A stretch of DNA of 64,000 bases, taken from assembly GCA_963853835.1 (NCBI GenBank), contig OY970834.1, positions 36,115,257-36,179,256 on the forward strand, written 5' to 3'. Origin of the DNA: Calendula officinalis. Taxonomy: Eukaryota; Streptophyta; Magnoliopsida; Asterales; Asteraceae. The first letter of the stretch is position 1. Every line of letters begins with the position of its first letter. Both the position numbers and the translations under genes were made by a program. Shown here in pieces: positions 11,711-23,826 of the stretch. Under the pieces are notes generated by a model. That model saw only the letters and a program-made list of their open reading frames with translations, was not told the origin of the DNA and did not search any database.

Positions 11711-14503
11711 TTAGTGGCCCACCTCATGGTGTCTAGCTGGCTTTCTTCTCTGTGGGCTTGCACGAGTATCCTCCTCAAATACCATGTCATACCTATAAAA
11801 TTCAAATTGTTATGAAATCAAAGATTTATATGATCATTATTACTATTAATGTAATTTATATTCTTATTGTATTCTTTTATAAAAATGGACAAGAATGTGT
11901 TTGCTGGCCCAAATCATACTTAAAAATGATATGTTTCAACCCGGGCCTGTTTTGACCAATTACCCGGCCCACCAATGTAACAGATTTACAAACCTTGAGC
12001 TATCATCACGACCTTTTCTGGTGTAACCGTCTTCCTTTATGATGTATTTTGGAGGTTGTTTGGCTTTAGGGCTACCAGTACAATCTTTTGCAATATGATC
12101 AAGAGAACCACAATTGAAACAACCTTTACCACCTAAACCAAATACCAATAAAAGATTTACTTAAACTGAATATAGCGAGGTTTAATTTGCCATAACAGGA
12201 TCAAACTAATATTTTGAACGTTCATTTCAATTTTGTAATAAAAAATTAGTTTCTATGTTCACTTTCATTTTCAATATAATATAAATTAAGATTAACTTAT
12301 GTTTTCGTTTGCCTTAATGATTTCAAACTTGTTAAGCTAGTACAAAAATAGTAAGTTGATTAAATCATGATTACCATTTCCACCTTGATTGCCTTTACGC
12401 CTATATTGGTTCCACAATTTTGAAACACTCTGACTGAAATCTACGTGTATTCGCCGGTCATCTATTAAAGCATTATCCATCTGTCATTAAATATTTTTAA
12501 AAATGACATAAACTTAAATCTAGTTTTCACTTAGCAGCCAAATCAAGATTTCACATAAGACATGAAATAGAAAACAATTTGTACCTTGAAGTATGCTTGC
12601 TCACAAGCGTCTTTGTCTTCAAACTCTAGAATATGAAACAAATATATATTAAAAGTCTGTATAATAATGATAATATAGATTACAAATCAAAACATAGAAC
12701 TGACCAATAAAGGCATAGCATAAACTGTCTCCAGTTTTGAAGTCACGGATTATATCAGCTCTGCAAAAAATTATATATAATATTATGAGTTAGTTATTCT
12801 GCCAACAAATACGAGATTAAACCATTCAAATAAAAAAGAATTTAAGCTTAATAGCTTACGATGTCACTGTTCCAAATCTTGAAAAGATAGTATTCAGATC
12901 CTCATCCTATTTTTCAAAAAAAAAAAAAAAAGTCAGGTTATAAAAAATAAATTTAATTAAAGAAAGTTAACAGCTTACTTCAGTTACTGGATTTAGTTTG
13001 CATACAAAGAGCACATTATCGGGAGGTTTTACTTCAGCATCAGGAATGTCTCCTATCTAGAATGCAAAAATTAAAATAAAAAAGTGAGTGAATTAACAGA
13101 TCAGCAAAGGGTATATTGGTAATTATCGTTGAAATTGAGGATACTTACACTTTCAAGGACAACTGCTCTTGAATGTGCTTCTTTAGCACGAAGGACTTCT
13201 TCAAGTTCCCCTGCACCTAATTGTTCATCCATTGGGACCCAATCGTCTTCAAGTCTCACCTCATCATCAACCTAATTTGTAACAAATATAATGTTAACAA
13301 TTTACAAATATATCAGATATATTTTTATTTTTATTTTTATTACCTCATATTTTGGCTTTCCTTGAGGGGAAGCATCCGGAATTAGGTCGGTTAGTTGTGG
13401 AGGATCCTCAAACGGGTCATCCAGTATATAAGTATGCTTGATTCTGTAGCAATAAAAAACATTAATTTAACAGGAATGATACGAGTAATATTTAATGTGA
13501 AAAAAAGAGGTCAACTAACCGAATGTTTTTATATGGTCTGTTTTTATCATCTACATACGCTTCATTAATCCTGCTCAGAGTTTCAAGCCCTTCTGCCACC
13601 TCACCAAACACCTACAATAGTTGATAACATATAACAACATAAGAGATTGTAATCATTTAATAACCAGAAAACATATCATAAACCAAAAAATAAAATAAAA
13701 AACTTACAGTTTTCTTGCCATCAAGGTAGTCAAGATCATCGCGCAGGGTAATGTAAAACTGAAAAAACACAATGTGGTTAAGTGAAAACAAAAGAAAACC
13801 ATTTTTTTATTAAAAATAACCATAATATTCCACCAGGTGTACAGAAACAACGGCTAATATTACCTGAGAAGCATTAAGATTCTCTCCTGCACAAGCCATA
13901 GCAACCGTACCCATCTTAGAATGTTTTAGATCCAAATGAATCTCATCACCAAAAAAACGAGCCTGATCACCATACAAAAATCTGAAACAAAGTAAAGTCG
14001 TTAAATGGTAATTTACATAAGCAGTGCAGTTTGCAGCAGTTTTAACTCAACATTATTTGATTATACTCTATCAAATTCTATATCCGTTAGCTCAAAAGTG
14101 AACACAATTTATTTTCTTACTTGTAAACAGAATCGCCACCAGAACCTGTTCCGGTAGGATCACCTGTCTGTGCAGTGAAATCCTTCTGAACTGTGTGAAA
14201 TAAACAACCATTGTAATACTTAATTCTGCATCAGACACAATGAAGGCGTTAAGTTATAAATTCAACACGTTAATTATGATAAATTAGGTTTAACTGTTAT
14301 CAATCATACTCTAAACATATTGGCTATCAATATCATTGAATGAGCCCTGAACCAGTCTATATATGCACTCAATAATTTAAAAGAAATAGGAAATTAGGGT
14401 TTTACTTGCAGAGTTTGAGGAAATTTTTGCAGGTGAGAGGGCAACGATCTGTATGCAAATCAATAACAATGTCACCCAAACTTGTGACTAATAGAATCGA
14501 CAT
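11711..14503 (-). CDS. CYP59: CYP59-type cyclophilin with RRM and zinc knuckle
   Basis: CYP59 proteins (human PPIL4 relatives) are nuclear cyclophilins that bind RNA and the RNA polymerase II tail. Exons: 14503-14406, 14225-14121, 13981-13864, 13758-13708, 13611-13520, 13443-13344, 13271-13149, 13056-12979, 12906-12860, 12760-12705, 12625-12585, 12480-12375, 12132-11994 and 11792-11711. They total 1236 nt, 411 residues. The N-terminus MSILLVTSLGDIVIDLHTDR opens the cyclophilin domain (about 1-165). It has FHTVQKDF in place of the canonical FHR motif, as expected for this subgroup, so isomerase activity may be weak. The RRM spans about 242-320 (LFVCKL; SLCYAFIEF). The CCHC knuckle CFNCGSLDHIAKDC is near 342-355. 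Family members run to about 500 residues; here a TAA at 11711-11713 ends the frame before the charged tail, whose remnant lies downstream. Confidence 0.92.
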
Positions 14504-14643
14504 TTAGCTTCCTTCGATTTGATTTGCTTCGATGCTCAAATGGAGGTTTTGGCGTTCAGTAGTTTTCTCGAAAGGGATTTGGGATGAAGACGCAAACGTC
14601 AGAGATCAATACGAGGGATGTCAGGTTAACATAACGTCAAAAT

Positions 14644-15054
14644 CATAGTTCTAAAAAGCTAGCCTTGACTTCGTCATGGCAAAAGGGTTAAGGCTTTACT
14701 ATGCCGTCACACTTTGGTCCAAGGCTTGGACGTAAGGTTTGTCGTATGTTAAGATCCGATTTGGCTAACTTTTACCCGTCATAAGCTGTGTTTTTTAGCC
14801 TATTAGAGGTATTGAGTCATATAGATCAAATATATATATGTACTTAGTTATAAGAATCGTTGAATATGTCAAAAGTAAAGAAAAAATTGATTAATTGTGT
14901 TAAAAATTTATAATTATATATATAAATTTATAAATTATATACAAAATTGCCGCTTTAAATCACGCCTTGAAAAACGTCATGTCTCGCCACGACTCGCCAT
15001 GTCTTGAGGCTTGATAGTGCCGCCACGCCGCGCCTTGCGTCTTTTAAAACCTTG
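14644..15054. repeat. hAT-type MITE in the CYP59 upstream region
   Basis: The left end catagttctaaaa and the inverse of the right end (caaggttttaaaa) match with three differences. Both sides carry the 8-mer gtcaaaat (14636-14643 and 15055-15062), the 8-bp duplication typical of hAT elements. It lies about 140 bp upstream of the CYP59 start codon. No coding capacity. Confidence 0.85.
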
Positions 15055-15062
15055 GTCAAAAT

Positions 15063-15796
15063 AATTGGAATTTAGCAATGTTTAAACCCAGGTTTGGTGT
15101 ACCACATAAGACCGCTCCCAACGGTGTCAGTTGTCAAATCAGCGTCACTTCAGCAGACACACTAACTAACATTAAACTGACGTAGTCATGCCAACAATAC
15201 CACTTCCCTTTAATCTTTTTGGGACTCACCATTACAAAACACACACACACACACAAAATACCCCTTTGGGCCCACCCACCAAACCGGCGCTTACCTCCCC
15301 CGTCTCCAAACCGGCGAGTGCCCTACCGACGGAAAAACTGATAGGGGCGTGCCAACAGTGTGCAGTACTGGCGGAGCAACTGGCGCCACCGTTGCACCCG
15401 TCTAAGCTTTTCTTCTTCAAATCAAACTCACCGCAGAGTCCGATCAAACTCCAATTAACTAGTCATGACGAAACTTTAAAAAAAAAATTATTAATATATA
15501 TACGACTTACAATGCATAACGTACAAGCAACTAATGCGCATATACCCATTACCAACATCAGTCAAAAGGATGACCAATTGGAAGAGGGAGACGCCTCGCA
15601 ATGGGAGCTCGTCAAGGGAAGGACATGTCAAAGATGGTGGGATGGCTGGCGACGCACCATTACGTCTAGCCTAGGGGTTAGCAGATCACATGTTCAACTT
15701 TTCAGAGAGTAAATATTTATTAGATAGGTTGCGTGCATCACAAACAAAACCCGAGGAGCTCTTATATCAGGGATATATTTATTTAAAAGCAATGTT
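15063..15796. other. Intergenic, probably repeat-derived
   Basis: It holds a short CA microsatellite (about 15240-15256) and a moderately GC-rich block at 15270-15680. An open frame of 174 codons (15188-15712) shows no recognisable motif and looks like translated non-coding sequence. No element ends could be fixed. Confidence 0.4.
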
Positions 15797-17233
15797 TTAA
15801 AACAAAGATGTCTCATTCACATGAACTAGGCCAACAAATTTTTCTTTAACAATTCCACATGTAACATATCGTAATACGACTGCCATTTGTTCCTTTTTTG
15901 ATATGTCACTAGACTCGTCAACCAATAAAGCAAAGACATCATCACCAATTTCTTCAAAAGTGGATTTAAGTATTTCTTGAGCAAAACAATTGACAATATC
16001 TTTTTGAATAGATGGAGACACCATTTGGTTATTCCCATGAGCACTTGCTAATGTTACCTTTGACACGGTCTCATTTTGAGACCGAATCAAATCTAATAAT
16101 TCTAAAAAATTTCCTTTAAAATGGGATGTCTCAGACTCATCATGGCCACAGAAAGGCAATCCACATTTCAATAAAAACCTGGAAGCGTCAATGGAAGCAT
16201 TTAATCGAATTCGATACTCATTTTTACTAATGTCATCTTGTTTATGAAGGGTTGTTGAGATCGACCGATCTTGTCTCATTAAAACTTGATATTTCCTAAA
16301 AGATATGCTATGTGAACTATTAAAGTCTCCCACATGAAGAGCAAGTCTTTCCGATTTATTCCAACCATTAAAACCTTATGTCACAAAAGTGTCACCCCCA
16401 CCTTTCTTACTCGATATAGATTTAAACAAGTAACAACATAAACAGAAAGCTTTATCCGCTTTTACGCTATACTCCAACCAACTACTGTATTGCTTAAACC
16501 AAGCCGGGTTGAAGTGTCTTGCCCTCGTTCCTATCATTCTTTTGGGAAACTCATGTCCACTAGGTTGACAAAGTCCTCTCAAAATGTAAGTTCGCCTTAT
16601 TTCATCAATTTGATTAGGATGGTATTCTGAAATTTTTTTCCTCTCAGATGGATCCCAAGGAAGATTACTCAAATCAACAACACTACGCATTGGAAAAGAG
16701 CTAGGTTGGGCATTTCTAGATGAAGATACACCAGGTGTTGATGCCTTTCTTTTGAGATATTTATCCATTTGTCAAACCTAAATCAAATAACAACTTAGTT
16801 ATTAACTTATTATATTCCTAAAATTAATAAACAAAAAATATATAACCCTAATGTTTTTTCTAATTTGGTGTGAAAATATAGAAGAAATATCTATTCAAGT
16901 AGGTTAGAACACTTACAGTTGAGTTTTATATAACCTCTGATTTAGCAGAATAAGAAACGAACGGAGGAAGACGACGATCTTTTTTATTAGGTTAAATTGT
17001 GAATTTGGGTTAATTGAATAAAGAATAAAAGTGGGTTTAAAAGTGGCCCACAAGCAAATCAGATTTTGAAAAGATGCCTTTCACAAAAAAAACAACCGGG
17101 GTCTTTTTTAAATTTTAAGTGGGGCCACTAAATTTTTTTCTATTAAAATAAAAAAATTCAGATTTTTTGTGAACGGGGGCCCACCAAGTGGGTGCCAAGC
17201 ACCCCCCCTTAGACACATGTGGATCCGCCAGTG
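15797..17233 (-). mobile_element. hAT transposon remnant, ZMYM1/DUF4371-type transposase
   Basis: The transposase reads from an ATG at 16768 (MDKYLKRKASTPG), through a TTF-type zinc-finger region (RHFNPAWFKQYSSWLEYSV, then FCLCCYLF), to the DUF4371 part (FLLKCGLPFCGHDES; DDVFALLVDESSDISKKEQM). One in-frame TAA at 16376-16378 interrupts it after DTFVT, and the same frame continues at once with GFNGWNKSERLALH. It ends abruptly at 15797, with the rest of DUF4371 and the hAT dimerisation domain missing. The 5' end of the element is probably at 17233, where the minus strand starts cactggcggatcc, a hAT-like terminus. No matching 3' terminus was found, so the element is truncated. Whether it is still transcribed is unknown. 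Confidence 0.8.
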
Positions 17234-17420
17234 ATAGTGATGGTAGTGATGGTGGTGGTGGTGGCAAAGGAGGTGGTAGGTGGTGGTAGTGATAACAGTG
17301 GTTGACGGCAATATTGATTGAGGTATTTGGTGGATGGTGGTTGGCGGATGGTGATAATGTGTGATGGTGGGTTGAATAGTAGCGAATGATGATGAATATA
17401 ATAATATGAGTTTATGAATA
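17215..17420. repeat. GGT/GAT-rich low-complexity tract
   Basis: Irregular runs of ggtggt and gatggt fill this stretch. The minus-strand frame across it (His/Thr-rich) is low-complexity translation and not a gene. Confidence 0.6.
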
Positions 17421-17440
17421 AATAAAAATAGGAAAATGAT

Positions 17441-17583
17441 AATGACAGCCCTTAGGGCTGTCATAAGAAGGTTAAATAATAAAAGACACCCCCCTGAATT
17501 TTAGGAATATTACTTTTATAATGAATGTACAAGCTTTTTATGCATGTTAGAGACAGCTCTTAGCCTCTTAGGGCTGTCATTAA
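17441..17583. repeat. Small MITE-like inverted repeat
   Basis: The left end aatgacagcccttagggctg and the right end ttagggctgtcatt are inverted relative to each other, with about 100 bp between them. The left end is itself palindromic. No convincing target duplication was found. Confidence 0.5.
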
Positions 17584-17936
17584 CAAAACCCATAAAAATA
17601 ATATGATAAATAAATAATTGCAGTCAAGTAATTAATATTTGAGTTAGTAGTTTAGTTGATTAAAGCTCTTTACTAATAAGATAAGGTCTTAAAATAAAAG
17701 CCCTTAAGAGATGATGTTTGTGCATTTACTTCAAAATTGTTGTGATTCAGTAACCAGAAGAAAAAACACCATCTGTATAACCATAACCATCTTCTATATG
17801 GCAAACTAACTACTAAAACGCCGTAGATACACACACAACACAAGCAATCCCTATATATTCTATATACCCCATCAACAGATACATATATAAGCAATTAAGC
17901 ATATAACAAATAAAAAAATAACTAACAATAACAAAC
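17584..17936. other. Intergenic, 3' flank of the ARM/BTB gene
   Basis: AT-rich sequence with no gene seen. It probably holds the 3' untranslated region and polyadenylation signal of the original ARM/BTB gene, which ended at 17937. Confidence 0.45.
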
Positions 17937-18015
17937 TCATTGAGAAATCCTAGCAACAGATGCAACACGTACAATCTCAACAAGTTGTTCATCAAGTTCA
18001 AGAAGCTCTCCAGAG
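17937..18015 (-). pseudogene. Detached last codons of the ARM/BTB gene
   Basis: In the frame of the empty site this segment encodes ELLELDEQLVEIVRVASVA and then RISQ before a TGA at 17937-17939. This is the original C-terminus of the ARM/BTB protein, now separated from the rest by the insertion at 18016-18570. It will be translated only if the element is spliced out. Confidence 0.85.
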
Positions 18016-18570
18016 CTATGTTGCACGGATACGGATACGGCACAGGGAAACGGATACGCTACGGATACGGGAAACGGCAAAAATAAAAAATTCAGGATAC
18101 GGATACGGCAGAGATACGGAAAATATAAAATATATAAAAAATATATATATGTTAAAGAAATTCCAAAATAGGTATATATTGATGTAAAGTGTAAACTACA
18201 AAAATAATAAATATTTCAAAGGTAATTAAGTATCAATAATCAAACGAAGAGACGATTAGACGAGGGTATGAATTATGAAATCGACAAGTTGTTTTGTAGA
18301 CCTATGGGGAACATACGTATTTTTCTAGAGATTATTATAAGTTTACTTTAACCCATTAGACCATTTTAGACTCAAAAAGCCCATCTACCCAAAATCATAC
18401 AGATATGTTCTGGAAACTACACGGATACGCGTCGGATACTCCCCGGATACTTCCCCCGGATACGTTTCCTCCATCGCCGATACGTATCCAGGCGTATCCA
18501 TGGCGTATCTGTATCCCCCATGTATCCGATACGGGAGCGGCTTCCTTTCAGGCGTATCCGTGCATCCGAG
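18016..18570. mobile_element. hAT-type non-autonomous element inside a coding exon
   Basis: The 555-bp insertion is flanked by perfect 8-bp duplications ctccagag (18008-18015 and 18571-18578). Its ends are imperfect inverted repeats (ctatgttgcacggatac and, inverted, ctcggatgcacggatac). Both end regions are packed with repeats of ggatacg. The size, duplication and lack of coding capacity identify a non-autonomous hAT element. Removing it with one duplication leaves an open reading frame across the junction. Confidence 0.93.
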
Positions 18571-21500
18571 CTCCAGAGTTTCTAAGTTGATGATACGAAG
18601 GTGCCATAAATTTAGCAGCTAATTCCACCAAATCCCACTGAAAACAATCAGCTGCAATTTGGATAATTTTGACCGCCATGTTGACCGAATCTAAACATTT
18701 CTCAATTACTCCTGAACACTCGTTATGAATTTCCTCTAGAAGCCAACTATCTGACAAACAGTAAAGCTCAATGTATGGAATAACTTCATTTAATTTCTCT
18801 TGTTCCATTAAATTATCCCATAGACAACCGTATTTCGGTTTGGGCGATAGTTCACCACAATAAAACCAGTTAACGAGTTTAACCAACGCTTTCCAACCAA
18901 GATCCACTTTTATACTTTTCGACTGGCTGCAAAGTGAGTTAAAACATGAATTTACTCGCTTGTGCAAATTGATAATTACATAAATGACCCAGTGGTTTGT
19001 ATGAAATTACAAATTTTGAAAGGAGAAGGCTGTAATTTAATCTTTTCCTTTTTATTTCCTTTTTCTTTTTGCTAACATATTATATAGTTAATAGCTTAGG
19101 GACCATTTAGCAAAAGGGTTAAATAGTCATTTTCAAAGGTTTAACAAACTCAACCATTTTAGGGACCGCAAGTGTTACAGGTTTCCAAACTAGAGACGTA
19201 TGATATTAAAACTCGAGGATACAAACCACTCATGTAATTTGATAATGATATTTCTAAGTACCTTTCTTGCATTCCGGAACAAAGTAAAGCACGCATATGA
19301 TCACAACTTGCACATAAAATGGCTTTATGCGCGTGTAAATGTGGTTGTGATTGAGAGCATGCTTCACATATAAATTCCTCAAATTTGTTAATCTTTGCTT
19401 CAAGAATAATGTCCCTGCAATTATAAACATATCAAGTTAAATACTGATTAAAAAACCCTAAAAGAAGTCTCGATGTAAGTAAAATGAAATCTTTTTGAGT
19501 AAATCACATAAATCGTCCCTGTGGCTTGTATGAAATTATATAAACCTTTTTGACAACAATGGTCCCTATAAAATTAACCACCTTTTTTTTGCTTCAGGGA
19601 TTGTTGGTGTTACAAGTTCCAAAATAGTGACTATTCGTGTTATAAACAAAAGGCGGGGGACGAGATCTACAATTTCATACAAACCACAAGGACAATTTAT
19701 ATAATTTACTCAAACTTTTTTTATATAATATCCTTACGAGAAATGAAAACCGTTTGGTCCAAGAGCAGATGTAAGATCAAAGTTTGGAACACGTGTTCTC
19801 CATTTGGGTCGATTTCTACAAAGCATTTGCAACAAAGGCTGCAAATTACAATGTTTAGCTAAAGTTTTTAATCTTTTAACAATGTCTTCATCTGCTTTCA
19901 ATTGTCCCGAATAAACATATTCCAGTAAATTCAATAACGCCTGATGATTAACATGAGCCGAAAGCCGAATTTCTTTTTTTATTATTTTATCAGATTGTAA
20001 TTCCTTGCACGGTAATAATGAAGGACAACGAACTTTAACAATCACACCATGAACATTTACATGTTCCTGATTAGCAAGAATTAGTGTCAAATTTGTATGT
20101 TCATCATCACGTAAAACATTCCCGATTCTACCCCCAAGTTTTGTTGAAAACCCGTAAAACCCGAAATAGCTTAATATATAAGCACCGTATAATCGTGGCC
20201 CAGAAGCAGAAGAATTAATGCAAATCTCTTGCAAATCGGTTATCATTTGCGTTTGACTATCGGTTGACTCAAAAACACGAGATTTGACCGTACCAGAATG
20301 GTGTACTAATTCGGCTAACCCTAATAAACCAAAAAGCAAAAATGTTTCATCACCTTCCCAATTATCCTCACACTCGTAACAACATAGTTTCAAGTTATGA
20401 TCACAATAATGAATCGATGAGCTAATCCGTTCATCATGATTTTGGTTTCTTGATAACGTTTTTATGAAAGATAATAATATCTTTATTCCTTGATTTTTTA
20501 TTATATGTCTACGGAATTGTGGTAGGCCCGAATAACAAGCTAAACTAATTAAGTTTATAACTTGGATATTATGGGAGACTGTATTGATACCTGATGATGT
20601 GGCGATTAGGGTATTTAATAAGTATCTGATATCTTCCTTTGCGTTTGGTTTTAACATTCCTGATAATATGGATTTGGTTTGTGATGCAATGTATTTTGAA
20701 GGGGAATAAATCATTAATAAAACTGCTCTAGAAACGGGCTCGTTTGTAACATTTTGGCAACGTTGACGGGTCAAACGCAATGAATCCACAAAACCTAAAC
20801 TGTGAAAAGAAATATATGATTATCAAAAAAATTATGATTATATATATATGATTATCAAAAAAGATTAAGATAAGAACATTACCATGCACATGTGATGAGG
20901 ATGTTAAAATGAATTTCACTTTTAAGCATTTGTGCAGTAAAATCTTCTGCACAATGTGCTCCAAGCCCACCAAGAATATCCCAAACATGAGGCTTAACTG
21001 CCGGTAAAAAATTAGCATTCAACCCATCTTGAACCATAACTGCCAATTCCTCTAATGAAGAAAATGATTCGGGCAGTTGCTTGATATGCAAGTCATCTAA
21101 AAGTAACTTAACAAGAACACTCTCGATTCCTAATTTCCAGAAGTAATTGTGATGTTTCCCTGGCCAACAAATGATTTTAGACACACAACAAGCAACCTTT
21201 ATTAAAGAAATCTGGTCTTTTGTAAGCTTCCCTGATTGCATACTCCAGTTGCTTAATCCATTACAGATGGATTTAACTAATGGCTCACAATATAATTCAA
21301 TCATTTTCAATCGTCCTTCTTCACTTACCTAAATGACACATAACATCTTATCAATACATACAAGTATACAATATAAAAGAGTAAATTACATAAATCATCC
21401 TTGTGTTTTGTATGAACTTTTGAATTTCGTCCCTCGACTTTGTAATAAAAAATGTCGAGGGACGATTTATGTAATTTACTGAATACAAAATTATAACGAC

Positions 21501-23132
21501 ATTAAAAGATAGGTTATGAGTATTGAGAAATAAATAATACCACGAAGCATTCAGCGAGTAAAAAAGCACTCAATTGTAGGTAATTAGGGTTCAAACTATC
21601 CATGCATTCCACCATTAGTTGTACAGGGTGATTTCCACTATCTAAAAGCTTTTTAGCTCCATTTCTACATAAAGCTGGTACCCAAAATTAGGTAATGTTC
21701 AGAAAATTCGGTTGAACAAAAATTAGAAAACTTAAAAAATAATTTTTGAATACCTATGGTTGAGTACAACTGCAAAACCGCAGCTTTTACAGAAAGAATA
21801 GGCTCATGTGTGAGAGAATTTAAAACTTCCATTAATCCGTTATTGTTCCAAACACAAAATCGAGAAGATGGAAAACGAAATAAAATTTTACTCAAAAGTA
21901 AGATTGTTTCCAGAAAAAACTCAGCTGGTTTACTCCCACCAGAACGAATATGTTGGATGAGATTATTAATCGTCTCTGTTTCTTCCAATATTTTCCATAC
22001 TTCTTTCTCTCGTTTGGAAGTTAAATTTGTCAGGATCAAATTCAAAGCAGTTGCACATGAAATAATAACTGGTACATGAGATGAAGATAAAGAAGATGAT
22101 ATTGGATGAATTATATCCAACACAAGAGATTCAATAATTGAATTAGGTATAACATTGACCATTTTTACAAACACCTTTGAAGCTAATTTCATCACTGCTT
22201 CATTTTTCTGAAGAAGTGTTGTTCCTAATGCTGGTACGATATCAGCAACTGATTCCTGATATTTCAAAGAATGATTAGATAGTTGTTAAAATTTAAGTTA
22301 GATTGGTGATAATCTGTAAATACCTTTATTAAAGGGTGTTGTGATGTATCATTTGATATGCAATCAAGAAATGCATCAATAGAACGAACAACGTGTCTCT
22401 GGGTTTCAACATCTGTACAACACCATCTCCTTCCTCCCTCATCATTTCTGTAAATCATGAAATGCATATGAAATTATTATTCCATCATTTCATGTTGTAA
22501 CATAATGGCATGACAACCACAAATTGATCCAGATAACTGAAACATACATGAAATATCTGTTATATAAAGCAATATAGCAATTAAAATTGCTTTCAACAGA
22601 GGTTTTGAGATGAAATTTAGCTAAAACTCCATAAAAACACTGTTTACCTAAATTACACAAATCAACAATTAAAGCACATGAAATTCAGCTATATCACAGC
22701 ATCCTAACAAACAAAATTGCTAGCGACAGAAGTTTGAGATGGAATTGAAGCAAATTTAGCTAAAATCCCGAAATAACATAATTGAACAATCCTACGTTCG
22801 ATCGTTTTTCTCTAAATCATCAAACGCCTTGCAGCTTGAAAATTCAAACTCACTGAAATAATTTCATACAACATGTTGAACTGAAACACAATTTAGGGAA
22901 TATAACGAAAACACGAATTCAATGCTCAATACGACTTGGTAAGAGTGAAAATTGGAATTACAAAGCTGAAGAAGGAACCAGACCTGATACCAAGACCAAG
23001 AGCATTATAAAGGCGGCTATGGAGAGTTAAGAAACGTCCGTTTAAACCTCGATTGTTCTCTGCAATCTGCTTCGTTGACGATGATCGCATCTTATTATCC
23101 GATGTTTGCGATTGTAATCCACTAAATTTCAT
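18548..23132 (-). CDS. ARM-repeat and BTB/POZ protein, C-terminus altered by insertion
   Basis: This resembles the Arabidopsis BTB/POZ protein At1g04390 (about 1000 residues). BTB proteins often serve as Cullin-3 ubiquitin ligase adaptors; this member's substrate is not known to me. Exons: 23132-22984, 22447-22324, 22255-21754, 21674-21541, 21328-20883, 20799-19738, 19414-19262 and 18926-18548, giving 2949 nt and 982 residues. The N-terminal two thirds is helical, ARM-like sequence. A BTB-like segment lies at the end of exon 6 (NLTLILANQEHVNVHGVIV) and a clearer one in exons 7-8 (PHLHAHKAILCASCDHMRAL; LVNWFYCGEL). The last exon is hit by the hAT insertion: the frame runs into the element and ends after RMHGYA, replacing the last 22-24 residues. 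Introns 4, 6 and 7 carry small foldback MITEs. A second in-frame ATG 14 codons in could be the start. Confidence 0.88.
18974..19240. repeat. Degenerate foldback MITE in intron 7 of the ARM/BTB gene
   Basis: The left end (aattacataaatgacccagt, then ggtttgtatgaaatt) pairs with an inverted right end (gatacaaaccactcatgtaa). It resembles the GAGTAAATT family but has lost the outer bases, and no clear 9-bp duplication remains. Confidence 0.5.
19497..19711. repeat. Foldback MITE in intron 6 of the ARM/BTB gene
   Basis: It starts gagtaaatcacataaatcgt and ends with the inverted counterpart (ttatataatttactc). The flanks are aatcttttt (19488-19496) and aaacttttt (19712-19720), a 9-bp duplication with one mismatch. 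Same terminal family as 730-1181 and 30018-30468. Confidence 0.75.
21379..21481. repeat. Short foldback MITE in intron 4 of the ARM/BTB gene
   Basis: A 103-bp hairpin-forming element: gagtaaattacataaatcat at the left and its near-perfect inverse at the right. Flanks aatataaaa (21370-21378) and aatacaaaa (21482-21490) agree at 8 of 9 positions. Confidence 0.75.
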
Positions 23133-23826
23133 TTTGAGAGTGCAATTATTTGAAGATTCTGTATCTTTTCAAACTTATTTATTGCTTTCTTTTTTAGATT
23201 AAAAGGGTGTAATAAAGAAGTCATTGAAGTCGGTCGTCATCTGAAGTTTGAGCAAGATATCCCAGTAACACAGACCCGGTTTTTGTTAGGGATTCAGATT
23301 GGGCCTTGAAAATGTTTGTTGTTTTTATTTTCTTTCTTCTTTTTGTGTTTGAGAAAATAAATCAGGTTTATACAAAAATTCAAAATAATTTCATAATTTT
23401 TGTAATCTTTTACTTTTAACAATAATAAGTTATTCATTGAAAATGTTATAACTTTGAAAAAAATAATAGTTGGAACATAATTTTATTTATATTTTTTTAA
23501 TATCTCAATGCCATTTCCTATGCTCTATGTGAGCAACAATAAGCCCTATTTGAAAGATCTATTAATCTCTTTACACTCACTTTTTACTCTCTCTATCATT
23601 CTACAACCCGATACTTGGAGGAGATCCGTCTGGATCCAATCGTGGCTTATAACCGAATTGCTCTTAGGTGATGCAACTTAACGTAAGGGAATCATTACTT
23701 AAAAGAGCCTTATGCTCTTCCGGTCTAAAGTTTTCATGTAACAGTTATTTGATGTTTATAGCATACTTTAAGATCAGGATAACAAGGAACGACCCCTTGC
23801 ATCATCAAGACCAACCGAATGATGCA
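23133..23826. other. Upstream region of the ARM/BTB gene
   Basis: AT-rich promoter-side sequence followed from about 23560 by sequence of unclear origin. No gene seen. The frame at 23668-23850 has no recognisable motif and runs into an LTR start. Confidence 0.4.

Noticed and set aside
15188..15712. A 174-codon plus-strand open frame
   Set aside because: No conserved motif; it crosses a CA microsatellite and low-complexity sequence, and composition is like translated intergenic DNA.
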